Positions 55,363 to 64,000 of a stretch of DNA of 64,000 nucleotides are shown in pieces (position 1 is the stretch's first letter; each line of letters begins with the position of its first letter). Origin of the DNA: Treponema socranskii subsp. socranskii VPI DR56BR1116 = ATCC 35536. Its GTDB lineage: Bacteria; Spirochaetota; Spirochaetia; Treponematales; Treponemataceae. The stretch lies in NCBI RefSeq assembly GCF_000468115.1, contig NZ_AVQI01000050.1, positions 62,001 through 126,000 of the forward strand. The letters run 5' to 3'. The notes below the pieces were generated by a model. The model saw nothing but the letters and a program-made list of their open reading frames with translations. It was not told where the DNA came from and did no database searches. The translations under genes were made by a program, and so were the position numbers.

Positions 55363-56330
55363 AAACCTTCTATTTTGGGCAGCATTTCACCGAACATTTT
55401 ATGATCCGCTTTCATCATTTCGTAGCAGGTTTCGCCTACAATGTTTACCGGATCGATTCCTTGTTTAATCATATACGCTTGATAGTCCGGATCTTCGACA
55501 AGTTTTGCGGCAGCATTCCTGAGTACGGACAGAATTTCGGCAGGGGTTTCTTTAGGAGCGACAATGCACGCCCAAGCGCGAATCGTCATATTGTGTCCCA
55601 ACTCGGCGAAGGTCGGCACATCCGGATATATTTTGCTTCTTTCGGCAGCCATAACACAGAGGATTTTAATTTTTCCCGCTTTGTATTGCCCCAGTACACC
55701 GGAAGGATCGGCAAGAGTGGCATCGATATGTCCTCCGACAAGAGCCGCAATAATATCCGCCGTACCGTTAGGATACGGAACATGTTTGAGTTCCACATTG
55801 AATTCATTTTCAAAGCTCATTGCCGCAACATGCCATATCGCTCCCATGCCTGAGTTTCCCATCTGTACTTTTCTGGGATTCGCTTTACAGTATGCGACAA
55901 ATTCATCCAGAGTATTGTATGGAGAATCGGAAGGAACAATTAAAGCGGCAGGGGCTGCGATTTGCGCAAAAATGGGCGCAAAATCCTGATAGGTTACTTT
56001 GCACTTATCCTGATGGGGAAACATAGCCAATTCTACGGTTACGGCGCCGAGCGTATAACCGTCCGGTTTAGCTAGGGCCGTATTCATCATTCCCGTAACG
56101 CCGCCTCCGTCAGGTTTGTTCACGCAAACGAATTTGGCATTATCTATATATTTTCCCAAATATTGCAAAGCGCCTCTGGTAGAAATATCGGTTCCCCCTC
56201 CGGCTCCCTTCGGAATAATAACGGTGATATCTTTTGCCGCAGGATACGGCTTTGATGCGTTACAAGCGGTCATGATTCCCGCAGCCAATACGATAATCAA
56301 TGCTAAAGTTGAAATTTTACCTGATTTCAT
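55356..56330 (-). CDS. tctC: Tripartite tricarboxylate transporter, binding protein TctC
   Basis: A 324-residue lipoprotein or exported binding protein (leader ends ILVLAAGIMTACNASKPYP-like, lipobox TACN). The Bug-family features VIIPKGAGGGTDISTRGALQ, VCVNKPDGGGVTGMMN and GHIDATLADPSGVLGQYKAG are present; the GGGTD loop contacts a carboxylate of the ligand. The neighbouring sialidase-like gene suggests an acidic sugar or its fragment rather than citrate as ligand, an inference only. Confidence 0.92.
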   Translation of the reverse strand: MKSGKISTLALIIVLAAGIMTACNASKPYPAAKDITVIIPKGAGGGTDISTRGALQYLGKYIDNAKFVCVNKPDGGGVTGMMNTALAKPDGYTLGAVTVELAMFPHQDKCKVTYQDFAPIFAQIAAPAALIVPSDSPYNTLDEFVAYCKANPRKVQMGNSGMGAIWHVAAMSFENEFNVELKHVPYPNGTADIIAALVGGHIDATLADPSGVLGQYKAGKIKILCVMAAERSKIYPDVPTFAELGHNMTIRAWACIVAPKETPAEILSVLRNAAAKLVEDPDYQAYMIKQGIDPVNIVGETCYEMMKADHKMFGEMLPKIEGLN

Positions 56331-56396
56331 CTTTACTTTCCCCCTACAATAATGTGTATTTTCAAATGAGCTTAGCTCATTTGTATCCCTTGTTAA

Positions 56397-57419
56397 CTAG
56401 GCACCGATATATTCGAGTTCAAAATAACGTATCGCCTTTCTTTTCCATGTATAGCTTATATAGAGCATATTTTCTTCAGCAACAATACACGGATACGAAA
56501 ATTCGCCGTCTCCCGTATCCAAATCGCAAACAGTGTGCCATTCATTTCCGTTATCGCGGGAACAGGCAAGCGTTATAGGAGTACGCGGTCCCCAATTTTC
56601 TCCCACCGGATTATAAACCAAAAAAAGAGTACCGTCACTCGTTTTATCTAAATCGATTCCGCTGTTATTATTCGGAAGAACAGTTGGATAGGCAGGACAC
56701 CACACGTCCCCGTTATCCGAAGAATCACTCCGGAAAATCCGAGCTTCGCTGCTGCGAAGCAGCATATGTACTTTTCCCGGCTCGGACTCCCACAATGTCG
56801 GCTGAATGACGCCCCTGCCGCGGAAAGACTGCGCACTGACCGCAACGGTCGAATTTATTTTAAGATTTTCGTCTCCTTCATACACAAGTCCTTCGATGCG
56901 GACTTCCGCGCTCTTTCGCCACGTTTTTCCCTCGTCGTCGGAAATATCGCAAAAAGCTTTCCATAGCCCCGTCTCTATGGAAGCAGGTGCAAGAAGACGG
57001 CCGGACTTTACGCGAAGAACCTTATTGCGTACGGGCCCTCTTCCGCCGCGATCAAAAGGCACAAGTTCCGCCGGAGCCGTCCAGGTTTTCCCTTCGTCGA
57101 ATGAAGAACAAAAAAGTGTTCGCCATTCGGAAATACGCTGCCCCACTTTAAAGAACAAGATGATGCCGCCGTCCGCCGATTTCATCAAAACAGGATTCCA
57201 ATGAGCTTCATTGGATTGCGCTAACAGCACCGGTTCGCTCCATCCCGTTTTTTCGCGTACGGCAAACCATATGCCCGTATCGGGAGAGCCTTCGTGAGAA
57301 CCGCCGAACCATGCCGCCAGGATTTTTCCGGCATTAAGCGGCAGCAGAGACGAAGCATGGCACATGGCCGAAGAAGACTGCTCACCTATGAATTCTTTCT
57401 TTTTTATGACCGTTTTCAT
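56397..57419 (-). CDS. Sialidase-like (BNR/Asp-box) enzyme, cytoplasmic
   Basis: A 340-residue six-bladed propeller protein with four Asp boxes (SSFDEGKTW, ISDDEGKTW, SDSSDNGDVW, SRDNGNEW) and the N-terminal WFGGSHEGSPDTGIWFAVRE typical of predicted neuraminidases (COG4692). No signal peptide is present, so it acts inside the cell on an imported compound. It is first in the operon with tctC, tctB and tctA, 66 bases before tctC. The arrangement predicts import and hydrolysis of a small acidic glycoside. There is no SD at the ATG. Confidence 0.8.
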   Translation of the reverse strand: MKTVIKKKEFIGEQSSSAMCHASSLLPLNAGKILAAWFGGSHEGSPDTGIWFAVREKTGWSEPVLLAQSNEAHWNPVLMKSADGGIILFFKVGQRISEWRTLFCSSFDEGKTWTAPAELVPFDRGGRGPVRNKVLRVKSGRLLAPASIETGLWKAFCDISDDEGKTWRKSAEVRIEGLVYEGDENLKINSTVAVSAQSFRGRGVIQPTLWESEPGKVHMLLRSSEARIFRSDSSDNGDVWCPAYPTVLPNNNSGIDLDKTSDGTLFLVYNPVGENWGPRTPITLACSRDNGNEWHTVCDLDTGDGEFSYPCIVAEENMLYISYTWKRKAIRYFELEYIGA

Positions 57420-57560
57420 AAACAGCTATTATCTTTAGCGATCAACCGTTTTACCGGCTGCCGATTTGATTCCGTGTCGAAATTACCGTTTTTATCGAAC
57501 AAAGTTATCATCGTGGGTCATACGCCACTGGTAATGCTAAATTCCACAACAATCAACTAA

Positions 57561-57587
57561 ATATCGTTCTGTAATAGAGAACGATAT
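57561..57587. promoter_or_regulatory. Palindromic operator candidate for the IclR regulator
   Basis: ATATCGTTCT-GTAATAG-AGAACGATAT, a perfect 10-base palindrome (11 with the next A-T pair). It lies between the iclR gene and the sialidase-tct operon, 5-30 bases downstream of the predicted transcription start, a repressor position. Confidence 0.6.
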
Positions 57588-57598
57588 TCTCTTGTAAC

Positions 57599-57627
57599 AT
57601 GCTATATCATGAATTTAAATCTGTCAA
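57599..57627 (-). promoter_or_regulatory. Promoter of the sialidase-tct operon
   Basis: On the minus strand perfect TTGACA (57627-57622), 17-base spacer, TAGCAT (57604-57599); TATAGC with a 15-base spacer overlaps it. The leader would be about 170 bases and contains the operator palindrome. The rest of 57420-57674 holds nothing recognisable. Confidence 0.5.
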
Positions 57628-57674
57628 GAAAAAAATATACGTTTCGGATATTGTGCCGGACAAAAACGTCAGCG

Positions 57675-58469
57675 TTAAAACAAGTTTTTAAGTTCACGCG
57701 TAGCTGTAGTTAAAACCTGCAAATAGCGATGAATTTCGTTTTCGTCAAAATTCAACGCAGCACCCGAAATGCTGATGGCACCGACAACTTTCCCCGTGCA
57801 GGATAAAATGGGAACCCCCATGCATTTTATGCCTGTTTCATGTTCGCCGTTATCGATGGAATAACCGCATTCATATATTTTTTTCAATTCCGCATATAAA
57901 AGTTTTTCATCGACAATCGTATTCGCAGTAAAACGTTTACGCGGAAGTTTTAATATACGGTCTATATCGCTTTTATCCATAAATGCAAGCATCGCTTTGC
58001 CTAACGACGTACAATAATAGGGCGCCGTTTCTCCGATAATTATCCGGTATGAAGACAAAACCGTTTTTCCCGGCGGATAAGCGCTGTTCAAATAAAAAAT
58101 TCGGTCTTTTTGCGGAACGGCAAAATAAGTAATAAACGATAATTCTTTTGCAACATACGAGATTATATCGTAAGCCGTATTTTGATACGATAAATTTTTA
58201 TTGATAATATAGGTATATTCCAAAAGCTTTAAACCGAGCCGATAACGTTTGCTTTCTTTATCGCGTTCAAGATAACCTTTTTTTTCAAAGGTAGAAATAA
58301 TATTATGAACGTTACTTTTATTTAATTGAAGTTTTTCCGCAATTTGTGCGATTCCCAATTCGGGAGTAAGCGAATCGAAGCATTCCAAAACGGTCAGCGC
58401 TTTTTCAAGCGATTTTACCTTTGTACCGTTTTCTGTTTCCGTATACTGCCTGCTGTTATCTTTTACCAT
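57675..58469 (-). CDS. IclR-family transcriptional regulator
   Basis: A 264-residue regulator with an N-terminal winged helix (VKSLEKALTVLECFDSLTPE, LGIAQIAEKLQLNKSNVHNI) and the C-terminal effector domain (YYCTSLGKAMLAFMD, GIKCMGVPILSCTGKVVGAI). Members sense small acids or aromatic compounds. The start at 58469 is set by AAAGGAT 5 bases upstream; ATG 58487 is weaker. It precedes the sialidase-tct operon on the same strand and probably binds the palindrome between them. Confidence 0.9.
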   Translation of the reverse strand: MVKDNSRQYTETENGTKVKSLEKALTVLECFDSLTPELGIAQIAEKLQLNKSNVHNIISTFEKKGYLERDKESKRYRLGLKLLEYTYIINKNLSYQNTAYDIISYVAKELSFITYFAVPQKDRIFYLNSAYPPGKTVLSSYRIIIGETAPYYCTSLGKAMLAFMDKSDIDRILKLPRKRFTANTIVDEKLLYAELKKIYECGYSIDNGEHETGIKCMGVPILSCTGKVVGAISISGAALNFDENEIHRYLQVLTTATRELKNLF

Positions 58470-58635
58470 ACAGTATCCTTTATGCATTATTCGGTAGATT
58501 TTTACTTCACGGCAAAGGCAAGTGTATTTTATGATGCGGAATTTGTCAATTCAATTTTTTTATTTGACAAACGCACCCCGAACCGTTTGCGCCATAGACA
58601 AAAAATCATCGGCTTCAAAAAACAAACCGACCTTT

Positions 58636-59712
58636 TTACCGCGTACTCTTTTTTATGCCGAGCAGGCACCACCTGACAAAGGGAATACGCACCGTCGCTT
58701 CATACAGCAAAAAAGCACCGAAAAAAGAAGCAAAAGTCGCAATCGCGTATGTCGGCACTGCGGGAATCTTTGCGTACCGCGCAAGGAGCCACGCCGTAAG
58801 CGTCAGCGGAAAATAATGGAACACATATAAGCCGAAACTCCGTTTTGTCATAAAACGCGTAAAAGCCGACTCGCGGTCATAACGGCGCTTCATCAGCGCT
58901 AAAAATGCAAACGAAGCGAGCCACGCATAGATGACCGCCGAAACGGAATTGACGGTCGGCATAACGGCATACTCATCGCCGTAATGCAGATAGAGATACA
59001 GCGCTCCCGACAGCAATGCCGCAATACCGAGTGCGATGTCGATTTTACCGAGCCGGTCGATAAGAGTTTCGTGCGCAAATACAAAATAACCGAGAAAAAA
59101 AGAAACAACGTAAATGCCGAAGCGGTACACCGGGACGACAGGCGTGTTTAAAACGAACCCCGAAAAGTAAAGAGGGATACCCAAAAGAAGGAGCACGAAA
59201 ACATTCGCTTTACCGCACAAGTCGTACAGGCCACCTTTTTCGAATTTTCTTACGAGCGCAAGCAGCATCGAAAAAAGCCACAGCATTTGTATAAACCATA
59301 AAACGCTCGTTCCCGATGCGACCGTAATAGCGAATACGGCGACGCGCGGCATCGTATCGGGAATCCCGTCGAATCCGCCGGCGAGGATCATATTCAGCCG
59401 GCCCTGAATCCAGCCGAAAAGGAGCAAGCCTATCGTCGACGGCACAAGCAGCTTGTGCGTCCTCGTACGCACAAAATCGCGGATCGAATGCGTTTCAAGG
59501 TAACAACGCGAACTTATTCCCGCAACGATAAAAAGCAAAATCATAAACCACGGATACAAAATATACAACAAAGCGTCCTGCACCTGCGTTTCGGAGAATG
59601 CGCCGATAAGACGGTACGGCGGCATAACAGCGTTGTAAATATAAATCACGTGATAGATGACGACCGCGCACACCGTCATCCATCTGATGTTATCCAAATA
59701 ATGTCTTCTCAT
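58636..59712 (-). CDS. Acyltransferase family 3 membrane protein
   Basis: A 358-residue protein with about ten membrane helices and the N-terminal RRHYLDNIRWMTVCAVVIYH, in which the conserved His starts the acyltransferase-3/OpgC-like fold. Such enzymes add acetyl or succinyl groups to surface or periplasmic glycans. AAAGGTG precedes ATG 59712, and a TATACT box lies at 59750-59745. The 270 bases between this gene and the next (59713-59982) hold a GC-rich patch (about 59850-59932) and no gene. Confidence 0.8.
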   Translation of the reverse strand: MRRHYLDNIRWMTVCAVVIYHVIYIYNAVMPPYRLIGAFSETQVQDALLYILYPWFMILLFIVAGISSRCYLETHSIRDFVRTRTHKLLVPSTIGLLLFGWIQGRLNMILAGGFDGIPDTMPRVAVFAITVASGTSVLWFIQMLWLFSMLLALVRKFEKGGLYDLCGKANVFVLLLLGIPLYFSGFVLNTPVVPVYRFGIYVVSFFLGYFVFAHETLIDRLGKIDIALGIAALLSGALYLYLHYGDEYAVMPTVNSVSAVIYAWLASFAFLALMKRRYDRESAFTRFMTKRSFGLYVFHYFPLTLTAWLLARYAKIPAVPTYAIATFASFFGAFLLYEATVRIPFVRWCLLGIKKSTR

Positions 59713-59940
59713 ACATTTCACACCTTTGCAATTATTGTTTACACAGTATAAACGCAGTGCACCGGCGCGTCTATCAACCGAACATAACCCCATGCAATTA
59801 TTTTGTCAGCTTTCATTACGGACGACACTGTTTTGCCATCCCGCCCTGCGCGGCCCGCTCACGCTCGGCCGCTCCGTTCGCTTCGCTCTCTCCGCGTCTG
59901 CCTTCGGCACCGCTCCGGCCGGGCGTATGCCGTATGCACA

Positions 59941-59969
59941 TTTACAAAACTCATCGTTCAAGCTATGAT
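59941..59969 (+). promoter_or_regulatory. Promoter of the helical-protein gene
   Basis: TTTACA (59941-59946), exact 17-base spacer, TATGAT (59964-59969). The leader to ATG 59983 would be about seven bases, with no SD. Confidence 0.45.
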
Positions 59970-59982
59970 ATATGCAGATTTT

Positions 59983-61527
59983 ATGACGAAAGCAAAATCA
60001 TCCGGCGGAAATTTCATTCAAAAAATACTCGCGTCGATTTTAGGTTCCGACGATCCCGAATACGAAAAAAAACGGCAGTTGAAAGCGATTGCAAAACGCC
60101 TTTCGAAATCGCACTATCGTTTTTATAAAACGGGAAGCGGCGAAGTGCTGCCGGGTTTTGCAAAACTCCTCTACGAAATCTATAAAGCCGTATCGCCCGC
60201 GCAGCTTTTATTTCAAAACACAAAAAATCAAAATGCGATGAAAGTCGCAATTATCGAATATTTTCTTTCCGATAATCAGCGCAAAATCGAAGAAGAACTG
60301 ACGCAGGAAGCAATTGCCGAAAAAAGCAAAACGATGCCGCTTCATCGGTTTACAGCATACGTGCAGCAGAGGCTCCAAGCGTTTATCGACGAATTCACGC
60401 TCGATCGAACGACGATGATCGAACAGCGGTACAAAGAGCTGCTGTGCTTTAAAGATTTTTGTTCGTACGATTATTATTTTACGCTGAAAAAATTTAACGC
60501 GTCTCTAGTCGAACGGGATTTTTCCATACCGCCGCAGTTTGAAAAAACGGACGGCAAATACCTCGCCGACGATATCAAAGATTTTACGACGCTCATGTGG
60601 AACATAACGGGAAACATCGACTGGGCGCCCATGATAAAAATGCTCAAAGACATACGCGGAGTCGAACCCGTTCCGATCGGCGTATGGAAAAAGATCGTAT
60701 CGAAAATGCAGCACATACAGGCGACGGGCGTATTCGACATGACGGTACAGCTGATCACGCAGGATCCCGACTACACGCCTATTTTAAACGATATCACGAC
60801 GAATATCGTCGAACCGTTTATTACCAAATTCAAACTCGAAACGACGGCTGCGATTAAAAAACTCGAATCGGCTGCAACGAGCGGCAAAGTAAACGAACTG
60901 CTCGTAAAGCTTTTCAATACGGCATCCGTTTCATATTTGAAAAATTATATCGCTGAAAACAGTTCCACGCTTGAAAAGAAAAAACTTGCCGGCTATCTCT
61001 ACTGCGACGCGCTCAATTACGTCAAAGGCTTTCTTATCGAATTTGTTAAAAAAGACATACGCGAATACTGCGACCTCGTCCTCGTGCGCGGCGCCTGGGT
61101 ATCGACCCCCGTGTCGATGCCGATGTCGAACGCATATAACGATCTGCTTTCCGCATCCGAAGCGATCACGGCTTTCGATAACGGACTTGCCGAAGACGGA
61201 GAAGTCGGCCTAAAAATCAAAACGCTGCTTCCGCGTACGCAGCACGCACCCGATGCGGCGGCGATCATCAATCGGCTTGTAGGCGAATCGAACGAACAGG
61301 CAAAAACGTATATCGTAAAATCGACGCGCAATCTCGTCGCCATCGGCAAAATGATAAAATGGCTTATCGAAGACGAAAAGAAAAAATCGCCGGAAGTGAT
61401 CACAAACTGGAAAGAAATCGAGCGAGCTTCCGACAAACCTCCCTATGAAATCGGAGCTGCCGTCTATCAAAAGATCTACGTATTTGCGACGCTCATGCAA
61501 ACCTGTATGGGAAGGGCAGCGCAGTAA
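59983..61527 (+). CDS. Helical cytoplasmic protein, possibly DUF5312
   Basis: A 514-residue helical protein without signal peptide or membrane segment, with basic N-terminus (EKKRQLKAIAKRLSKSHYRF) and coiled-coil stretches. I know such proteins only from treponemes; function unknown. The start is ambiguous: ATG 59983 (MTKAKSSGG) fits the promoter, while ATG 59965 adds six residues but lies inside the -10 box. It converges with metI. Confidence 0.65.
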   Translation: MTKAKSSGGNFIQKILASILGSDDPEYEKKRQLKAIAKRLSKSHYRFYKTGSGEVLPGFAKLLYEIYKAVSPAQLLFQNTKNQNAMKVAIIEYFLSDNQRKIEEELTQEAIAEKSKTMPLHRFTAYVQQRLQAFIDEFTLDRTTMIEQRYKELLCFKDFCSYDYYFTLKKFNASLVERDFSIPPQFEKTDGKYLADDIKDFTTLMWNITGNIDWAPMIKMLKDIRGVEPVPIGVWKKIVSKMQHIQATGVFDMTVQLITQDPDYTPILNDITTNIVEPFITKFKLETTAAIKKLESAATSGKVNELLVKLFNTASVSYLKNYIAENSSTLEKKKLAGYLYCDALNYVKGFLIEFVKKDIREYCDLVLVRGAWVSTPVSMPMSNAYNDLLSASEAITAFDNGLAEDGEVGLKIKTLLPRTQHAPDAAAIINRLVGESNEQAKTYIVKSTRNLVAIGKMIKWLIEDEKKKSPEVITNWKEIERASDKPPYEIGAAVYQKIYVFATLMQTCMGRAAQ

Positions 61528-61619
61528 CGGTCGCCGTTTTGCACTCATTCGTCCCCACAGGCGCATCCGCTCCCGCCGCTTGAAAACATTACCGCACGGC
61601 GGCTTTTTGCGAAAGCGTT

Positions 61620-62282
61620 TTACCGCTTTGCCGCCACTTTATGCGAAAGCGCCGTACCGAGCATTTGAATCAATTCGACCATCAACAAAATCACGACAAC
61701 GGCGATCGCCATGATTTCGGAACGAAAGCGCTGGTAGCCGTAGCGGATCGCCAAATCTCCGAGTCCGCCGCCGCCGATAGCGCCCGCCATCGCCGAATAG
61801 CCGATCACGTTGATTATCGTCAGCGTCACGCCGTCGATAAGAGAAGGCAGCGCTTCGGGGATGAGCACTTTAAAGATAATCTGCATCGTCGTCGAGCCCA
61901 TCGCACGGGCGGCCTGTACGACGCCTCGATCCACTTCTTTGAGCGCCGATTCGATGATGCGCGCAACGAAGGGAACGGCCGCGATCGAAAGCGGAACTAT
62001 CGTCGCCTTTGTTCCTATGCTCGTTCCGACGAGAACGCGGGAGAGCGGAAAGAGCACGATCATCAAAATGATAAACGGAAACGAACGGAGCGCGTTGACG
62101 ATCCTCGTCAAAATCTGATACAGCGCCGGACGCGGCCGGATCCCGGACTGCGGATCGTTCGTACACAAAAGGATGCCGAGCGGAAGACCGAGCAAAAGGC
62201 TGAACAACGTCGAAAAGACGACCATGACGGCAGTCTGCGCCGCCGCATCGCGTACGAGAATTATTATTTTATCGATATTCAT
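61620..62282 (-). CDS. metI: Methionine ABC transporter permease
   Basis: A 220-residue MetI permease with five membrane helices and the coupling region VVQAARAMGSTTMQIIFKVL. It imports methionine with MetN. It lies 3 bases after metN. No metQ binding-protein gene follows; the convergent gene begins beyond. Confidence 0.92.
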   Translation of the reverse strand: MNIDKIIILVRDAAAQTAVMVVFSTLFSLLLGLPLGILLCTNDPQSGIRPRPALYQILTRIVNALRSFPFIILMIVLFPLSRVLVGTSIGTKATIVPLSIAAVPFVARIIESALKEVDRGVVQAARAMGSTTMQIIFKVLIPEALPSLIDGVTLTIINVIGYSAMAGAIGGGGLGDLAIRYGYQRFRSEIMAIAVVVILLMVELIQMLGTALSHKVAAKR

Positions 62283-62285
62283 CCC

Positions 62286-63308
62286 TCATTCTCCTTCGAC
62301 CGAAACGCCTTCGCTTTTCAAATACGCGATCGCTTTTGCAACTTCATCGGCATCGCCTGCGATATCGGTTATAAGCGTGCCGACGCGGCTCTCCGAAAGT
62401 TTTTGTATACCGCCCGCACGTATGTTGAATTCGACGTTGAATTTTTGTGCCATGCGGCTCAGCACGGGCTCGTCGGTAAGCGTGTCGGTAAAGCGCAAAA
62501 CGTATTTGCCGCCGCACTCCGACCAGCGTACGATGCCGCCGTCGGCACCCGCTTCTTTCGTCGGCGTCAAGTTCAGCAAAAAATCCTTCGTCACATTGCT
62601 CTTCGGATGCAAAAAGATATCGTTTACCGTGCCCTCTTCGACGACGCTTCCTTTATCGATGACCGCAACATAACTGCACGCGTCGCGTACGACTTCCATC
62701 TGATGCGTAATCATTACGACGGTGAGATTCATTTGATTTTGTATTTTTCTTATTAAATTTAAAATCGATTCCGTCGTCTGCGGATCGAGCGCGCTCGTCG
62801 CTTCATCGCAAAAAAGGATATCCGGTTTTGCCGCAAGCGCACGTGCAATCGCAATGCGCTGCTTTTGTCCGCCGGAAAGCGTACTGATCGGAGCGTTTCG
62901 GCGGTCGGCCAAATCGACGATGGAAAGCATTTCCGTCACCCGAGAAGCGATTTCCGCTTTCGGCGTACCGCATATTTCAAGCGGGTACGCGACGTTTTGT
63001 CCCGCAGTGCGCGAACTGAATAAATTGAAATTTTGAAATATCATGCCGATCCGCCGGCGCCGGGCAATGAGATCCGGATGCGAAAGATCGTCGACGCGAT
63101 TTCCGTCGTAAAACACTTCGCCCGAATCCGGTTTTTCGAGCAGGCTTATCAAACGCACAAGCGTCGATTTTCCCGCACCGCTTTTTCCGATAATGCCGAA
63201 AATCGTATTCGACGGTATGGAAAGACTTATGCCGCGCACCGCATTGATTTCGGATCCGTGCGTGCCGCCTTCATAGGTTTTAACAAGATTCTTTAAATGG
63301 ATTTCCAT
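62286..63308 (-). CDS. metN: Methionine ABC transporter ATP-binding protein
   Basis: A 340-residue ATPase. Walker A GKSGAGKST, the signature LSGGQKQRIAIARAL and Walker B ILFCDEATSALD are intact, and the C-terminal NIL/ACT-like domain (about 260-340) would bind methionine and shut the transporter down. ATG 63308 overlaps the thioesterase stop by one base (TGATG), so translation is coupled. Confidence 0.94.
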   Translation of the reverse strand: MEIHLKNLVKTYEGGTHGSEINAVRGISLSIPSNTIFGIIGKSGAGKSTLVRLISLLEKPDSGEVFYDGNRVDDLSHPDLIARRRRIGMIFQNFNLFSSRTAGQNVAYPLEICGTPKAEIASRVTEMLSIVDLADRRNAPISTLSGGQKQRIAIARALAAKPDILFCDEATSALDPQTTESILNLIRKIQNQMNLTVVMITHQMEVVRDACSYVAVIDKGSVVEEGTVNDIFLHPKSNVTKDFLLNLTPTKEAGADGGIVRWSECGGKYVLRFTDTLTDEPVLSRMAQKFNVEFNIRAGGIQKLSESRVGTLITDIAGDADEVAKAIAYLKSEGVSVEGE

Positions 63309-63733
63309 CAGTGCGCCGCCTTTTGTTTTCGCGCGTCTCCGTCCGGGTACAAGCCATCGACCATATATTTTTCGGGAATCTTCGCGGGTTTGCCGCCTTT
63401 GACGCTCGCCCACGTAACATCGGCTTCGACGCAGACTGTTCCGTCTTTTTTGCGCACGATTTGATGAAAGGTTCCCTGAATGACGCCGAGCTTTACCGGT
63501 TCGACATCGACGAATAACTCATCGTCGAGAAAGGCCGACGCTTTATAATAGATATCGATATGTGTGATATACAGATAATAGCCGTCCGCGACGAGATTTT
63601 TATAATCGAAATCGATTTGATGCAGATATTCCATTCTCCCGTATTCGAGGAAGTTCAAATAGACTGCATTATTTACGTGGCCGTACGCATCGCATTCATA
63701 GGTGCGCACGACAAGAGGTGCCGTATATTTCAT
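63308..63733 (-). CDS. Hotdog-fold acyl-CoA thioesterase
   Basis: A 141-residue 4HBT-type thioesterase. The signature YECDAYGHVNNAVYLNFLEY with the catalytic Asp and the helix that follows is clear. It cleaves acyl-CoA esters; the acyl chain is unknown. There is no SD before ATG 63733, and a TATACT box ends 6 bases upstream. It heads the metN-metI operon, an unusual partner. Confidence 0.88.
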   Translation of the reverse strand: MKYTAPLVVRTYECDAYGHVNNAVYLNFLEYGRMEYLHQIDFDYKNLVADGYYLYITHIDIYYKASAFLDDELFVDVEPVKLGVIQGTFHQIVRKKDGTVCVEADVTWASVKGGKPAKIPEKYMVDGLYPDGDARKQKAAH

Positions 63734-63739
63734 GCCGAC

Positions 63740-63768
63740 AGTATAAATAAAAACGACGCGCGCGACAA
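63740..63768 (-). promoter_or_regulatory. Promoter of the thioesterase-metNI operon, placed for a leaderless mRNA
   Basis: On the minus strand TTGTCG (63768-63763), 17-base spacer, TATACT (63745-63740), then GTCGGC and the ATG at 63733. Confidence 0.65.
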
Positions 63769-63776
63769 CACATATA

Positions 63777-63806
63777 ATAATGGGTAATCGGGTCGTTCCC
63801 ATTATC
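63777..63806. terminator. Inverted repeat between the last two minus-strand genes
   Basis: ATAATGGG...CCCATTAT, an eight-base perfect stem with a 13-base loop, directly after the stop codon of the edge gene. No T run, so termination is uncertain. Confidence 0.35.
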
Positions 63807-63811
63807 CATTA

Positions 63812-64000
63812 TCATTTAATAACGGAATCGACTAAGCGTTTAAACGCTTCATCCTGTACGACATCGTCGAACGCGATACCGGATGCAATCGAAAAAACGC
63901 CGTCTTTTCCTTCGACGATGACGTCGTCGGAAACGGGCGAGAGGTTTTGTATGTTCGCTTCGTTCGCCGCAAACGACGTAAACGAAAACGGAACGGCACC
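63812..64000 (-). CDS. C-terminal part of an unrecognised gene cut by the right edge
   Basis: An open minus-strand frame enters at 64000 and stops at 63812, giving the last 62 residues (ending VVQDEAFKRLVDSVIK). Codon use matches the neighbours. No domain can be named from this fragment; a MetQ-type binding protein would fit the context, but the ending does not look like one. Confidence 0.55.
   Translation of the reverse strand, partial: GAVPFSFTSFAANEANIQNLSPVSDDVIVEGKDGVFSIASGIAFDDVVQDEAFKRLVDSVIK

Noticed and set aside
63812..64000. MetQ for the edge gene.
   Set aside because: The C-terminal residues do not look like the usual NlpA/MetQ ending, and only 62 residues are visible.

Overview
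The window reads as chromosome from a Treponema (oral or gut spirochaete). The reasons are a prcB-prcA-prtP (dentilisin) protease locus, an alanyl-tRNA synthetase without the C-terminal domain, groES and groEL in separate places, spirochaetal-type UMP kinase, GTP-type PEP carboxykinase, many spirochaete-style lipoproteins and several genes I know only from treponemes. Base composition is near 50% GC, higher than T. denticola, so a relative of the T. socranskii/T. maltophilum group is plausible. This is an inference, since no rRNA is present.

Layout. 1-3.9 kb: PilZ protein (cut by the left edge), TPR protein and a lipoprotein flavoreductase. 4.1-7.4 kb (minus): murB, a double cyclic-nucleotide-binding regulator and two exported proteins. 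7.5-11.9 kb (plus): cysS followed by a coupled sigma / anti-sigma / membrane transglutaminase cassette. 12-20.4 kb (plus): UMP kinase, a chemoreceptor, a DUF937-type protein, a membrane protein, ilvC, an HU protein with a membrane-anchored HU-LysM fusion, and a TSCPD protein. 20.5-22.8 kb: pckG, a structured repeat and tRNA-Ala. 22.8-24.0 kb: an AT-rich strip of broken genes (antitoxin, toxin and Rhs tail). 24-30.5 kb: sugar kinase, mgsA, the dentilisin locus and a 5-formyl-THF cyclo-ligase. 30.7-39.5 kb: groES, a frameshifted relic, a methyltransferase, and the minus-strand genes alaS, surA-like, nusB, TPR protein and a pallilysin-like protein.

39.5-45 kb: a sugar catabolic unit of GH172-like hydrolase, two ABC permeases and a binding protein, with a divergent GntR regulator. 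45-52.7 kb: groEL, two lipoproteins, brnTA, a treponemal helical protein and an orphan peptide-binding protein. 52.7-53.1 kb: tRNA-Asn and a damaged copy of its 3' end. 53.2-58.5 kb: a tripartite tricarboxylate transporter with a sialidase-like enzyme, an IclR regulator and a clean palindromic operator candidate. 58.6-64 kb: an acyltransferase, a treponemal helical protein, metI-metN and a thioesterase, then a gene cut by the right edge.

The most striking regulatory pattern is that several genes, best seen at alaS, pyrH, the pallilysin-like gene and the thioesterase, have a good -35/-10 promoter whose -10 box ends 6-7 bases before the ATG, with no ribosome-binding site. That arrangement predicts leaderless mRNAs. 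The most unusual protein is the HU domain joined through one membrane helix to a periplasmic LysM-like domain.
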